The notes: generated by a model from the sequence alone, not told the origin. A stretch of DNA of 64,000 nucleotides from Pohlia nutans (GCA_022496805.1 CM040100.1:23651009-23715008), one strand, 5' to 3'; shown: positions 13,410-26,598, numbered from the stretch's first letter. Numbers and translations: made by a program.

Positions 13410-13734
13410 TTCAAACTAAAGTAAAAGACGACTAGCACATATATAATAGATGTCTATGTTTTACTCTACTTTACTATATTTAGAACCAAATCACATATAA
13501 ATGAATGCATTGGCTTTGTCATTGTTCCATCTCTTTGTTCTTGGTTTGATTTTAGATGTGTTTGTCTTCAATATTTTGGAATTCATTTGGTTTTGGTCAT
13601 GATTGTTTTAAGAATTTTTGGGTTGTGATTTGAGAGTTCAATGATTTTTTTGTTTGGATTTAAGGGATGACTATCTTTTGGTTCTGGATTTTACATTTGA
13701 GCTGGCTTGGTTTGTATAGAATTGAGTAATTTAT

Positions 13735-14060
13735 GGTAATATGATTTGACATTAGAATTAAATTTGGCTTTGATAATTTAACTTCGTTAATTTGACTTTG
13801 CTAATTTGGCTTTGCTAATTTAATAATGCTAATTTTACTTTGTTAATTTTACTCGGCTAATTTGGCTTCGTTAATTTGGCTTCGTTAATTTAACTTGGTT
13901 AATTTAATGATGCTAATTTAGCTTCGTTAATATGGCTTCGGCTAATTTGGCTTTTACTTATTTGGCTTTGCTAATTTAATGATGCTAATTTGGCTTTGTT
14001 AATTTTACTTGACTAATTTAATGATGCTAATGTGGCTATGTTAATTTAACTTCTTAGCAG
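13735..14060. repeat. Degenerate minisatellite built on GCTAATTTGGCTTTG
   Basis: About twenty imperfect units of (G/A)(C/T)TAATTT(G/A)(G/A)CTT(T/C)G follow one another. Variants such as TTAATTTAACTT and TAATGATGCTAATTT recur in order, suggesting growth by slippage and higher-order duplication. Confidence 0.8.
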
Positions 14061-14448
14061 ATCCAAATTTCGTTGACTATTCCAACTGTCTTTCAGGAGA
14101 CATGGGAAAATTTGTTAGATTGGTCAATAATTTTTTTAATTATATTTGTAATGTTCAAATTGGTATTAGCTATCGAGAGCAACAAAAATTATTCACAAAA
14201 AACTGAAAATTTCAATTGAATGGTAGGAAAAATAAATACCCTAATATATAAAGCCGGGCATAAGTATGGGCATGAGTACAAGCATGAGTACGGGGTTATT
14301 ATTTCTTATGTTCTCCCTCGAAGAAATGTTTTGAGTTACCATTGGATACTTTCTTCGGATTCCTTGGGTGCCTTAATTACCTAAATCAGATTCTGCATGA
14401 TATTTGTTTATTTTTGGACTTGTCTATATTTTAAATAAATTTTTATTG

Positions 14449-14790
14449 CAGGCGGCCCAATCGGACGGGGAACGGTTGGATCGGGCTCCGAACAGCCACA
14501 TCGGACAACAAATGGCGGACGCCTGGATCGAACGGCGGACAACCCAATTTGATAGCGGACGGTCCGATTAGACGGCGGACAGCTTGATCATACCGTTGTT
14601 TGTGGCCGTCCGCTTGGCGGTTCGCCGTGCCGTCCGCGTGGACATCCGACAGGATGAAAAAAGTAGTGGCCGGAGATAATCGGAATTTACCTGGCGGACG
14701 GTATGTCCGGGCGTCTAGACGTCCGGACGTCATTTCGGACGTGATTTTGTATAGGAACGTTCGAAATGACAACCCTGCCTACATCGCGTA
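14449..14790. other. Second GC-rich island of GGACGG motifs
   Basis: At least a dozen GGAC(G/A) words lie in 340 bp, with both orientations in the right half (GTCCGCTTGGCGG, GTCCGCGTGG). Composition and motif match 10566-11300. It overlaps the 3' end of the decayed frame at 14687-15391, which suggests both belong to one mobile element. Confidence 0.45.
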
Positions 14791-15391
14791 TCCCCTGGAG
14801 CCACCAGCGGCAAGATTGTGATCCGGGGGGATCTGTCTGCTGCAGCCAAGCATCGATGTTGCGTTGTTGTGGATCAAAGCTGCTATAATATCCGCAGCTG
14901 TTGCTTGTGAGTGGACATCCAGGCGGAGTTGGACTGCTACTACCGGTGGGAGTTGCAGTGACAGGATGATGTATGGTGTTCCCTGTGATCGTTGCTGTAG
15001 TGCCCGCAATCGAGTTTGTTCTTTGAGCTTCATCTTCACATCCGTGCTCAACTTTTGGGAAGGAATAGATCTTGTCCCTCAAGGCCGTGTACACTTCAAT
15101 AGAATAGCTGTCTAGGTGGCCCTTCGGCTTCTTCTCTCTCAACTCCAGCAGCTTCACTCCCCAAGTGTACCGTAGCCAACGTAGATGTTGTGGAGATGTG
15201 TCACCGACCTCACTCTTGTCCTTCTTCAAGCGTGGCAAATTCAATAGATACCTCTCATCTAGCATTCCTAGCATGTAATCAACTTGCCATTTTGTAGCAT
15301 TGTGTTTTCTCTTCAAGTGAGCTGCAATCACCTCTGCCTCCAATGCACACCAAAGTGGGGGACGAGGAGGATAATCTAGATCATTGATGTA
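14687..15391 (-). pseudogene. Unrecognised open frame, probably transposon cargo
   Basis: On the minus strand the frame is open for 234 codons, from just after an in-frame TAG at 15392-15394 to the stop at 14687. Further in-frame stops lie upstream near 15435, so the 5' part is decayed. The first third looks protein-like: an acidic/basic helical stretch with KRKHNATKWQVDYMLGMLD, then LPRLKKDKSE and a Trp-rich segment LRWLRYTWG. The middle is Ser/Thr/Pro-rich. The C-terminus is encoded by the GGAC-motif island and is unlikely to be ancient protein. I do not recognise the family. The first Met in the frame lies well inside, which also argues against an intact gene. Confidence 0.35.
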
Positions 15392-15865
15392 CTATTTTTC
15401 TGCTTGGGTTTCCTCATTGTGTTTGCACCTCAACTATCAAAGAAATTTTTTCTCACAAATGAAAGTTCCTTTGCAATGTGTTGTGCTACATTGATGTGCT
15501 AGAGTGTGGTATAGGGGTGGCGTGTTGGTTTACTGAATTTTCATACATTGGGCTCAGTACAGACGTTGTTCTTGTAATTTATAAATGGAATCTCCACATT
15601 CTAGCACTACTAGGTGTCTAGTGAAGGAGTTCGCGAGAAAATAGTACCAACCACCAACAGACTAAATTCCCAGCACAATGAACTGCCCAAACAGTGACAT
15701 GGCATACAATGAACTGCCCGTACAATGACATGGTACACTGGCCACTTTAGTTTCTTTTTTCTTTTTTCTTTTGTTGTTCCTATGAATGACAACAATCAAT
15801 TCTGCTGCCCAAGAAGAGTGTGCCCACATAGAAAATACAACTTTGGGCAAGGCTCCTCCACTAAG

Positions 15866-16163
15866 CACTACTAGAGAAATGGGGTTCCTAACCCGCACAA
15901 AATCAACAGAAATTCTGTTGGTTCTGTGCGGGTTAGGAACAGTTGATTCCGGAAAATCAACAGGAACTTGTTGATTCCAAGAGGAAAATCAACAGGAACT
16001 TGTTGGTTCCAAGAGGAAAATCAACAGGAACTTGTTGGTTCCAAGAGAAAACTTGTTGGTTCTGTGCAGATGACTAAATGTTTGCTACGTTAAACCCATT
16101 CTCTGTTGGTTCCAACAGATGTGTCTTGGTTTTGTTTTGGTTTTTACGCACTCTCTAGTAGTG
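15866..16163. mobile_element. CACTA-type MITE with internal tandem repeats
   Basis: The element begins CACTACTAGAGA and ends CTCTCTAGTAGTG, flanked on both sides by AAG, an exact 3-bp target duplication as expected for CACTA (CMC) elements. The interior holds about three tandem units of about 33 bp containing AAATCAACAGGAACTTGTTG, plus a mirrored GAACCAACAG motif. No protein is encoded. Confidence 0.85.
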
Positions 16164-17569
16164 AAGGTACAGTCCTCTGCCCACCGGTTTTATTACAAAC
16201 TCTAGTATAATAAAAAATTATCACCCCCACGAGTGATTTATGAACTCCATGAAGTGCACAAGGGGCTAAAGAAGCGCCCAAAAAAATCCTTGGATGAAAT
16301 CTCCTCTCCTACAACTGCTCATCAAAGGTTCTATCCATCCAAACGCCTCAAAATGGCGCTTCCGGCGTTACTAGGTTTAGTGTTTGGAAATCAATGTGAA
16401 TTGTTTGAATGAAAATCTGTGTATGTGATTATAGTTGTGTGTTGGATGTTAGCAATGAACTATGGAAACAATGTTGTAATAAGAAATATATTCTTAACTG
16501 ATTGTATGAATGTGTGAGTTGTCTATGTGTGATTGTATTTGTCTATAGCTAGTTGAATGTGAGGGCTTTAGTCTTGAAGCAATGTTGGTTGCATATTAGT
16601 GTATGTGCTGTTGATTATTGTGATTGAATTACAAAAGCTAAGGCAATTAGAATATGATTATCAATTTATGTTGTGATGATTTGTACATTACCATGTGCAA
16701 ATACTGTCTATAGTGTGAAAGTTTGCTAAGTCATGGGTGTGGATGATTGCGTTTGCCATTGTGAGTAACAATGAAGAGTGGAAGCAGTTATTGTGAGTGG
16801 AAACAATACTGCATCCTAGTTGAGAAATAATCCATGTGTTGATTCAAATTGATGATAGACATAATCTATGAGATTATTGCTAGTGTGAAGTTTGATTGTA
16901 GACATTGTTCATGTGAGTAAATTCAGTTAAGGCTATGGTCTGTATGTTGAAATTAATAATAGCCATACTCTGTTAAGTGAGAATTGTTTTGTGAGCAATA
17001 CAATTGTAAGCCATTGTCTTTAAGAAGTTGAGGCTATAGATTGAGCAGTAGAAATGATGAAGCTATAGCCAGTTGATATGATTGATGCCTTGAGTAGAGT
17101 ATAGGATGAGGATACAGCCTATTTGAATTGTTTGTTGTTGTATAAGCCATTAGGAGATTGTATGCTAATAGCCAGTTGATATATCATATTGATATAATGG
17201 CTATAGTGTAGAGTGAACAGTGAAACTATTTGAATAAATCAGAGGCTATATCCTTTGATGAAATTTGACTATTGAGCAATAGAAAATTGTGTCAAAAGAT
17301 TTGAAGATTGAGTGGGAAATTTAATAGAAACGGTTGCATGATGTTCATGACCATGAAGGAAACGATGTAATAGTCAATGTTTATTGTAATAACTGTAAGT
17401 ATATTGCCTAGGTGGTGGGATCAATAAATCATATACTTGCTTTTTAAAGACCATGAACACAATGTATATGTTTTAGAAGGATAATTGATTATAGAAAAAT
17501 TGTATAAGACTATTGCAATGGAGAAGATGAAAATAATGCACGGAATTGCGTGACATAAAAATACATGCT
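16164..17569. other. Noncoding, degenerate internally repetitive DNA
   Basis: From about 16430 to 17290 the words GGCTATAG, AGCCATTG and TTGAATTG recur at irregular spacing with many TTGA and GTGA triplets, like a highly eroded minisatellite. I see no open frame longer than expected by chance. Confidence 0.45.
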
Positions 17570-17870
17570 CAGGGAGTGCACTATTCAATAAAGCCAGGAA
17601 TCACGTGCGTTTATTAAAACACCCATGTATACATTTTATTTTCGACTAAAATCAAGCAATATATGTACAAATCTCACAGCCTCAAAATACATTTCCATAT
17701 GTAAACGGGGGCTAAAAATAAGGCATTTTATTCCAGGTCCCATGTATATCTACTTTCTGTTCGATTGCAATATGTCTCCCATATGTACATTTTGTACATG
17801 CTTATTCTAAATAATACCCTTGTTGTGCACACACGTGTATATTTACAGTACTTGAAGAATGCACTCCCTG
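17570..17870. mobile_element. TIR-MITE ending CAGGGAGTGCACT (family G)
   Basis: CAGGGAGTGCACTATTC at the left mirrors GAATGCACTCCCTG at the right. Internal words AATCACGTGCGTT, CATGTATAC and AATACCC..TTGTGCAC match the elements at 62657-62929 and 25796-28345, so all three are one family of about 270-300 bp. Confidence 0.65.
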
Positions 17871-20153
17871 TGCATACATGAAATTGTCTAAGGCATGAAA
17901 ATAGACAATAGAAACTATGGTGTGTGGATTACAAGATTATTGCCTAAAAGTTCACTATACATTAATTGATTATTGCCAATGAGCGATGCGCATTGAGAGA
18001 ACCCTACTCTAAGGTGTTTTATAATTTATTTGTAGGATACTGCATTTGCATGGGATTGCATTCATAAGTCTACTAATTGACAAATGTAGTTACAGGTCTC
18101 ACTCATGGAATTGTGCACGGGATTTTCTAACTAAAATTCCTTCTGAAACCATTTTAACACATTATTTTTAAAATAAAGTATCATTTACCTATGTGTGAAT
18201 TTAGTTATCTAAAACTCTAGCCAATTTGAATCTTCCCCAAAAAGAACCCAATCTTTTAGTATATTTTTCTGAGTGTTTGTTTTAATTTTTTTGTACTACA
18301 GAAACATAATTGCTTCTTCATTCATTTTGCGTGGGAACATGATGTAGAGGAAGGTGTTCACAAAAAAGGTGGTAGTGCAGCATATCAAAGCTGCCGGCAG
18401 GTCTGAACCTGCCTCCAATGATCTCGACGGCACACACAACGAACTGATGACGTCGAAATAGTTTGGGAGGATGAAAGACTAGTCACAATTTGCACTTTCT
18501 CCAGTCGCTCGATTGAACTGGGCCTTCGAACATGACCATCCATGCCCTCATAGAGTCTCTTCCACTCAAGAACTAAATGAAAAGTGCCAAGGGCCCTTTA
18601 GAAATGTCTCTTGACTCTCAATTCTAGCATGTTAAGAAATGGCCCTTCAAATCACTTTTTAGTTGACTATATCCCACATTCTACTTGTGATTGGTCCATT
18701 GATTATTTGATGTGCACTTTTGATGTGTAAGGGACATGCAAGGGTGGGGGAGTGTAAGTGCAAGGGCTCTTCAAATGGAGACGAATAATTTCAGCGAGTC
18801 AGCTCTAGTGTGCATGGGTGTGAATGCTCTTATAGACAGAATATGGGGTGCTTGAATAAAGTAAAAATCATAAAGCGTTCCACATGAAGATTCAAAATCA
18901 GAAAGTGCAATCCAATGAACTATCTGCATTGTAAAAGGAGTATTACAGGAATTCCTTTACTTTTTGGTTGTTGGAAATCACTTTAGTGGCTCCTTTACTG
19001 CATGGTCAGTCCTCTTTTGCTATCATGGAGGGCTTACAGCCATGCATGGAGACGTTGTTTTTTCCTTTGGGAGTTTTTTGGATATCTAACATGAGCGGGC
19101 ATAGGGGTATCATCAAAAACTCACTTATCAGCACTTATATTTTGCGTTTTAATAAAATTTATTATTGTATTGGTTGGGATGTTGACTGGCTTCAGTTTCA
19201 GATTTAGACCTGCCAGTGACCTTTCAAAATACACCAGAGTTTGGCAGAATGTTATCCTTTGATATGACTGAGGCTTTTTTCTGTGGTCACCAAGGAAACA
19301 AATAACCCATCTGGGGAGTGAGTGTACTTCCTCTTGAAATATCCCTGCCAACTGAAGCCCGCCAGCCTCAGTCCCATCAATTATTGCTCGACCGTTAGTT
19401 CTTTTTGGGACACCTCAGCATTTCAATGTGTTCTTTTGGGAACGTAAAAATAAGAAGAAATTACAAGGCTGACTGACAACACATGGAGTGACAGACACAA
19501 TAGGGACACAAAAGAAAAGTCACCATCTGATTACTACCGGTAGTACTCCATTGGGAGGTACTACATTACTTTTTGTTGATAGTGCATGTGGTATTCATTC
19601 CAAAGACACGCTCTATTTTGCAAAATCGTGAAATTGGCAAAGGCTGAAATCTTTACTGAATGGTTGAAATCTTCATTTTGCATTGATTTTACATTTTAGT
19701 GTCACCTTTAAAAATTACCCTTCCTCGCTATAAACCCTCCCTCACTAAATGGGATAATTAGTGTATTGACCATTGGAGTAAGTTATTGCACCCACATACC
19801 AATGACCTTGCCACACATCCATCAATTCCTGTACCATTCTCTCTGGCTCTTTTCAAAGTTCCTTTTCATATATGCCTTTCAGATATTTGGCCTACTTCCC
19901 ATACAGTCCGTAGACCCTTTTAATTTTTTTAATTTTTGGTATGAGCATGAATATTTACTGCAGAAAAATACATAACTAACTTAGGGCAGCATGCACAGCC
20001 CTTTGCAGCCTCCATGCCCTTCCACCAGGACCCTGCATTCACTGCCAATTCTCACCCCACTGTGACCCACCAAAATTTTGTGTAGACATGGCCAAACGTT
20101 AGCAATTTCCAGCATATGTAGTACAAGACAATGAGATGTGATTGTGATTCTTT
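17871..20153. other. Noncoding interval
   Basis: No gene is supported. The 19570-19765 block is the second copy of the dispersed repeat noted at 7249-7400. Short GC-richer patches near 18380-18560 have no sustained open frame. Confidence 0.4.
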
Positions 20154-20386
20154 TTAGCCCTTAAAGGTCCAAAGAGCCTTTTTTGACCAGTATTATATAG
20201 TAATATTCCATTGTATTTGGCATAGTTCTACACCTCCTATGGGTTTAAGATCAAAAGTGAAGTTAAAATTTATGTCCACATGGTTTTAATGAGCTATTGG
20301 GGTCTCAATTTGGAACTTTCTACTTGCAACAATTACCAAATATACATAAAAGTATCTACTATCCCCAAGAGACCTTTAAGGATTAA
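20154..20386. mobile_element. Short TTAA-type piggyBac-like MITE, 233 bp, slightly decayed
   Basis: Left end CCCTTAAAGGTCC follows TTAG (a one-base change from TTAA). Right end GACCTTTAAGGA precedes TTAA. It belongs with the 228-bp copies at 30065 and 32732 by length and by the AAAGGTCC / AAGGACC core of its ends. Confidence 0.6.
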
Positions 20387-20553
20387 AAAGCATATAGTGT
20401 AACCTTTTTGTCCTGATTCCTAAACTCGGTTAGAGCGTTGAGAGCCACATCAAGCTACAGTGTTGGGCCTCATTTATATTGTCCCTTGTAGCTACTATGT
20501 GAAAAATTGCTTCACACTTGCTGCATCATGCTTGCTCGCACAACAGCTTCCCA

Positions 20554-20630
20554 TACCGTACCGTACCGTACCGTACCGTACCGTACCGTACCGTACCGTA
20601 CCGTACCGTACCGTACCGTACCGTACCGTA
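20554..20630. repeat. (TACCG)n pentanucleotide microsatellite
   Basis: About 15 perfect copies of the 5-bp unit. Because 5 is not a multiple of 3, all three frames on both strands stay open and encode the same VPYRT-like or GTVRY-like repeat. The open frames that cross it are artefacts. Confidence 0.97.
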
Positions 20631-20639
20631 CATCTATGC

Positions 20640-23172
20640 TGTACCATACATCTATGCTGCGGAGGGCTATGCATGCTCTTAGATTCACTCTGGCTGAATG
20701 AAAGAGAGTTTCTCTGAATCCTCTTTCATTTGCCAACACAACGCAAGAGAAATAAATTGCATTTAATAATAGTAAAATTCTATTAGGACGATTATGGGTG
20801 CACATACGATTGTGCATTGTTTTCCCAGGGGTAACTTACTCCTTGTGGGGTCTGTTATAGATTGTTCAATGGGAATTTGTTAAAAACGAAAAGGACACTC
20901 TGATTGTGTTGTCGGAAAGTCGGTTCGCAAACTTTTTTTCCAATGAGGGCGTAATCATAAAACTCGACAGTCAGAGCAAGAGAATAAGAGTATCAAAAGT
21001 ATCGTAGACACTGAATCAGGGGCATTCAATGAAAAGGAGAAAAGCGCGGACACAGACCGACGACTGACTGTACCGGCATGGCAAGGACATTGAGAGCACA
21101 ACAAAGATGTTGCTGGTGGTGCTGGAAGCTGCAACTTCTGCCAACACCTGCAGCTGAGCTTGGTTCTGCTTGGAAAAATGGTCATAACATTCAGTAGCCT
21201 TGCTCTTGAGGAGAATGTGAAGCATATTCTGCATCATCATCCAAAAACAATCAGTAGCTAAGGTAACTATATCTAAAAGCGACCTTTTCCTTAAATCGTT
21301 CCTAGCTCAATCTTCCATAACAAGTAGATTCTGACACCCTACTATTGATGAGAATGTGCACAATCTGAACATCAGAGTTTCAGGTCGCTTTATGGTCAAC
21401 CTATAATCAACACTTTGGAAATTCATAACTTATTCATATGGTGTTCAAATAATGCATGCTAAAGTGCGTCAGAATCCTCTTGAATTTGCTATTAAGACCC
21501 ATCAAGAATGTTTTCTGTTTTACATGTGTAAATAGGCTCATTTGGTAAGGGGGACGCTTTAAGGTATAGTTACTTTGTCCATGTTTTCTTACATATGGAG
21601 GTTTTGGAAAACTAAAAGGGAAGGTAACCATGCATGCAATTTGTTGACACATCCTGACATGTCCCTCACTTTTAAAGAGAGCAACATTATAAGTAATACT
21701 ATAATCCAAGAATGTTATAGTGCATGGCTAACCAATAGAAAATGGGCAACCCGAATAAGAAAATTCCTTGAACATTGCGCCACTTCTTTTGTCCCTCCAT
21801 TGAAAATGGTTTATGACCTTCTTGCTTCCTTCCCCACCCTCCCCACTCTCTGAAAAATGAAAAATAAAGGGCTGCATTTAATGCACTACATGGATGGAAA
21901 TCACATGATGCACTAAAAATCACATGATGGATGAAAAAGGCAGAGTGGCTAAATGCTACTGAATGTTACGGTCCTCTCAAGATGTGATGATATTGGGACC
22001 TTTTAACTCTCGCACCCTTTCAACTGCACAAATGGCCTTTTTCTGACTTACTTTCCTAGAACTGAATTGGGGATGTCACGCCTCTTTCTTCCCAATAACA
22101 TTTTTAATACCTTCTTAGACCACACCCTTTACAGTGTAGCACATTGTAGAGAAACTGCTAATAGAATAATTCAACTCTCCAACCTTTTTCGCTGGGACCA
22201 GCTGAACTTAGAGAAGATTCTTCCGGTCCCTTGACAAATGCTTGAGATTTACAAATGAGCAGCTTAAGAGCCTTATGCCATTCTCAATCTTCAGAGAATG
22301 CGTACTTGGTGCTTTCTCCTTGAATTGTAGAAGGCCCGTTCTTTGAAGATTGAAAAGCTTCAAGGAGGATCCCCATGAGAGACTCGCGCTTGCTCTGCAA
22401 AGAGAATAAACTAATTTTAGTTCGTACTTTGGTATAGAGGACGGGTGCTAGAGAGATTGGACAAGCTTGGTACTCCTTCAAACTATGGCCACTGTCTTTC
22501 ACAGATTCACTCTCACTTTTATTAGAGAAGATTGAAAGGAGACTCTACAATGAACTAGTTGTCTATTTTCTACAAAAGCGGGGCTGGTTCTCCTATAGGA
22601 AGTGGCTTTCATTCTTCTCTTCTGAAGGTGAAGAATGGGTGTGAAGATTGAGAGGCCATGGCCATTCTCATTCATCACACCGCCTAACGGGATGTTACAG
22701 CTTCTTCATGGAGAATGTCTAGCATTGCCGGCTCCACGATTCTTTCCCAAGTTCTCAATCTCCAAAGAATCAAACTTCTTGGAAATTTAAGCTTTGACAC
22801 CCCCTATAGTTGACAGTATTTGTGCTAGGTGGCTACAATCGAGCCTTGATAATACGACAACTGATTCTACACGACATCATTGATTATGTGACACATTTTT
22901 GCACAAATTAATTTTTTAGTGTAGAACTAGCCATTTTTTAGTTGGCGAAATATAGCCAGAATGAAAAATTAATTTCAGAAAGAGTTAAATTTGAACCAAA
23001 ACTGAATTCATTCGTTTATCGCCAAAATATTCATCCATGTTGATATATTTCATCCATTTGAGAAAATTTTCATTCAATTATTACGACTTCATCTAAAATA
23101 TAAATGGAAGTGCTAAAATGTTTCATTGGTGCCACATATTTGAAAAATGAAAATTGTAGAAAAATCCATGTG
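20640..23172. other. Noncoding interval
   Basis: No gene is supported. From about 22890 to 23170 runs a repeat unit that recurs at 25560-25795 and after 28346; shared words include GAGAAAATTTTCATTCAATTA-like and TTGAAAAATGAAAA segments. The rest shows no bounded structure. Confidence 0.4.
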
Positions 23173-24329
23173 TAGAGGGCGTTTGTATGGTACGGTCCAC
23201 TAACTCCTCTTGGTGAACTAACTACATTTTGGTGCACATTTGTGCACTTTGAGCATTTTGTTTGAAAAGCTAACTTTCAAATCAATTTGAAAACTATGTA
23301 GCAATGATTCAATGAAAAATGAGTGAACCAACTTCTATGTAGCAATAATTATAGGATGTTAAAGTGATTTTATGTTGAAGATTTTGAATATCAAAACTCT
23401 CATTTTAATAATAGTTTTACCAATTTATGATCAAACTTTGAATGTAAATATAGTTCATGTTTGATTCTATATCAAAAAATCTAAAAATAAGCCAAGCTGC
23501 AAAATTTCGTTCTCAAGTACATTCAAAAAAGAAATCCATTAAAAAAATTAATAGAAAAACAATTTATCCCTCTCCAAAATAATACATTTTAAATTTGAAA
23601 CTTTAATCAATTCAAACAAAAATTGAAAAAATTGGAAGATATTAGAGTTATCCGTAAAGTCCATCAAATTTTGAAGAAGATACCATAAATTTTGCTTTAT
23701 CATACTCTTATTTGTCCACTCCAAATAGTTAAAAGGTGTGGAATATCTTGGTGATCTATTATTATTAGGTGTGTAAGAGGTGTGTAAGAGCTTAGTGGTC
23801 TTCAAAAGTTTTTTAACACTAAGAAAGGAGCTAAAAAACTTTTGAAGACCACCAAGCTCTTACACACCTAATAATGATAGACCACCAAGATCTTCTACAC
23901 CTTTTAACTATTTAGAGTGAACAAATAAGAGTATAATAAAGCAAAATTCTTTGTAGATTCATCAAATTCAAAGAGACTTTACGGATAACTCTATTTTTTT
24001 CACATATTTGAACATTGGAAAAATTCATAGCTCAAAATTCCATTCACAACCCTCTTTTCTCCTTCTCTTTTCAAATTTAAAGTGCATATTATGCACTATG
24101 ACAAAGCACTAGTTTGCCCTTTGTTTCATCCTCTATTAAAATATAATTTCGAATTTTTAATTTTCTATCAATTTTTTTTCTCTTTTATTGATACAGTCCA
24201 TCCAACCACTTTAGATTTCACAAAAACGTATTTCTCTCTCTCAAATGGATTTTTCAAATTCTCAAAATCCTTAAAAGAGTGCACGGGGACAAGAATTCTA
24301 GTGGATCGTACCATACAGACACCCTTCTA
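23173..24329. mobile_element. 1.16-kb foldback element
   Basis: The outer ends are inverted: GTTTGTATGGTACGGTCCAC at 23181-23200 pairs with GTGGATCGTACCATACAGAC at 24301-24320. The core, about 23645-23993, is a long palindrome with arms of about 175 bp centred near 23820 (AGCTTAGTGGTCTTC against GAAGACCACCAAGCT; AGAGTTATCCGTAAAGT against its inverse). I found no clear target duplication. The whole element could fold into one very long hairpin. Confidence 0.7.
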
Positions 24330-24599
24330 TGTATGTACTTTCTTTGCAAGCATATGCTTCACAATGTAAATTTGTCCCTATTTTGTTTTTTTGTCCTTGA
24401 GTAGGCCCCCTTATTCCCAATGGCAAAGCCATTTACAATTTTACACTAATGCATGTAGAAAGTACACGTAGAAAAGACCCCTGACCATGATGGAACCATT
24501 TCAATGAAAAAATAAAGTGGAAGAACCTATTACTATCCATTGAACTTATATGAACATCTAGAGGAGAAGATACTAGTTGTATCACAAAGCTTTGAGACA

Positions 24600-25390
24600 A
24601 ACGAAATTATTATTATTTTTTGACAAAATCTGTAAAATTCTATGAATTTCAAAGTGGTTGCCGTGAAAATAAAAAATTGCCTCTAGGTGGAGGCATGAGC
24701 ATCCCAAAATCATTCAAAGTGAACCTATAGTTGATAGAGAAGTAACTTTAAACTGTTCCCTTTACACCACAAGGAAGCTACACTAAACGGCATATTTAGT
24801 GTCCATGACACTGTTTCTTAACCCGGACACTATTTAATTTTAGGGAGATATAGTGTCATTGTAAGAAAAAAAATGTATGTAATGTTCAAATGACATATGT
24901 CAAATTTATAATAAACATGGCATGCCACTTCTTATCACTCTCATTACTTGGAAAGAACATGGCACTCTCAATGAAAGTAGGAATGACAAGTGGCTAACTC
25001 CCATGTAGTATAGGGACACTATATCTCTCACCTTTGAACAAATTGTGGTAAAATACATCAATTCTCCCTGGACACTAAATACGCCATTTAGGATACTTGA
25101 TTGTCCTTACTAATCTGCTTCCTTCAATGTTTTGTATGTTTAACCACCACTTTGTCATCTCATCTTCATTCATTGAAGTATCTAAAATGAGCCCATTAGC
25201 ACCCAATTCTACCTATTAATTACTACATTTAGTGTTCACTTGAAGTCATATAAGATTGAATCAAACCAAAGGTGAAATTAGATCAACCCAACGTAGAATT
25301 GGGGATCAATGATAGGGTGCAGATTGGGACTCTCGGGCAGAATTAGGTATGGGATAGAATTATGTATGTCCACCTTATTCCCTTAGCCGA
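24600..25390. repeat. Dispersed repeat, reverse copy of 10090-10560, interrupted by a TA-type MITE
   Basis: Outer parts match 10090-10560 in inverse orientation; the middle is the TA-flanked MITE at 24781-25093. Removing that insert restores a unit of about 480 bp. A segment starting TAAGGTAGACTTACC follows at 25402 and resembles 53134-53262. Confidence 0.5.
24781..25093. mobile_element. TA-flanked MITE (Tc1/mariner-like), 313 bp
   Basis: TA then CACTAAACGGCATATTTAGT at the left; GCCATTTAGGA then TA at the right. It matches 33836-34153 and 38771-39086 throughout, including GACACTAT, AAGAACATG and CTCTCAATGAAAGT. The terminal GTG has mutated to GGA in this copy. Confidence 0.75.
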
Positions 25391-25929
25391 AAAAAATAAT
25401 GACTTAAGGTAGACTTACCTTTTACCACCCAACACTCAATCTTGCCCTCATATACTGGTGGTATACATTTTAGAATACAAATGAATACATCTTATACATA
25501 AAGGTATAATTCAATGTTGGGCGGAAATGGGTATGTCGATATTGGTTCAAAACTTTTCACCGAGGTTCACATGAACTTAGTCAGTAACTTTTCTTTAGGT
25601 GGCAAAATACAGCTAGAAAACGAATCTATTTTTAGAAAGAGCTAAATTTGGACCAAAATTCATTCCTTCATCGCCAAAATTTTCATCCATGTTGACAAAT
25701 TTTCATTCAATTATGATGACTTCATCTAAAATCTACTAGATGAAAGTGCTACAATGTTTGGTTCATTGGTGTTACCTGTTTGAAAAATGAAAAATTTCCC
25801 AAGGGGTGCATTCTACATTATGTTTGAGAATCACGTGCGTTCATGACCGCGTCTGAAAACCCCATGTATACGAGGGCTTATATGTCTAAAAACCTTTGAA
25901 TACAGATCTTTTCCGTCCTAAATACATGT

Positions 25930-26526
25930 TTAACCCCTAAAAGACCAAGGCTCATTTTTCAAGTGTGGTCAACTCAGTGTGAAATGGAGTCTCGATCCTG
26001 AATTTTTGAGATTTTTTGTGGTAATTCTACTCTTTGTAACAAGGATGGGATGGTAATTTGTGTACGTAGGTGATGTATAGATCAAAAGATACACTCATGC
26101 AAAGGTGAAAAACCTAAGTAAGTGAGGGCAGCTCCTGAAAATTTGCATACACTGAGCTATGCATCTGAATTTCTGTACACAATGAGCTAACACCCCTATA
26201 TACACAACTGCCAAATCCATTTTACCGAATTTAAGAATGAACTTTGTATTTTCGACCTTTTCAAAAAGTTTCAAACTTGGGCAAGGGGCTAAAAAAAATA
26301 AAAAAAACGCAGCTAACTCTGTAGCTTACAATCTTACTATTGCGGAATTCTAAACGGTTGAAATTTTGTAAGTGCTAATAAATTCAAGTTAGTTGAAATA
26401 TTCTACGGTTAGATTGGTCAAAAAGGTTTTAGATCAAAATCTGTTAGTCTTTTTATGAGAAGGGGTACCTTTAGACAGCTTTGGAGTATTTGGAGAGAAA
26501 TACAGTTGTGGTCCTTTAGGGGTTAA
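25930..26526. mobile_element. TTAA-flanked piggyBac-like MITE, 597 bp, nested
   Basis: TTAA then CCCCTAAAAGACC; GGTCCTTTAGGGG then TTAA. The intact paralogue at 62657-62929 shows the empty site with a single TTAA in the same context (TGTTTAATGTAAG on the opposite strand), so the TTAA was duplicated on insertion. Confidence 0.85.
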
Positions 26527-26598
26527 TGTAAGTATACGTCAATATTTCCAGCTCTAATTATGTTTATTGTATGTATACATCATATGGCAGTGTTCAAA

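Noticed and set aside
13735..14060. CRISPR-like array
   Set aside because: Units are contiguous and degenerate, with no unique spacers; this is an AT-rich minisatellite in a plant nuclear context.
20460..20817. Overlapping open frames on both strands across the (TACCG)n array
   Set aside because: A 5-bp repeat without a stop keeps all frames open. The encoded pentapeptide repeat is a by-product of the microsatellite.
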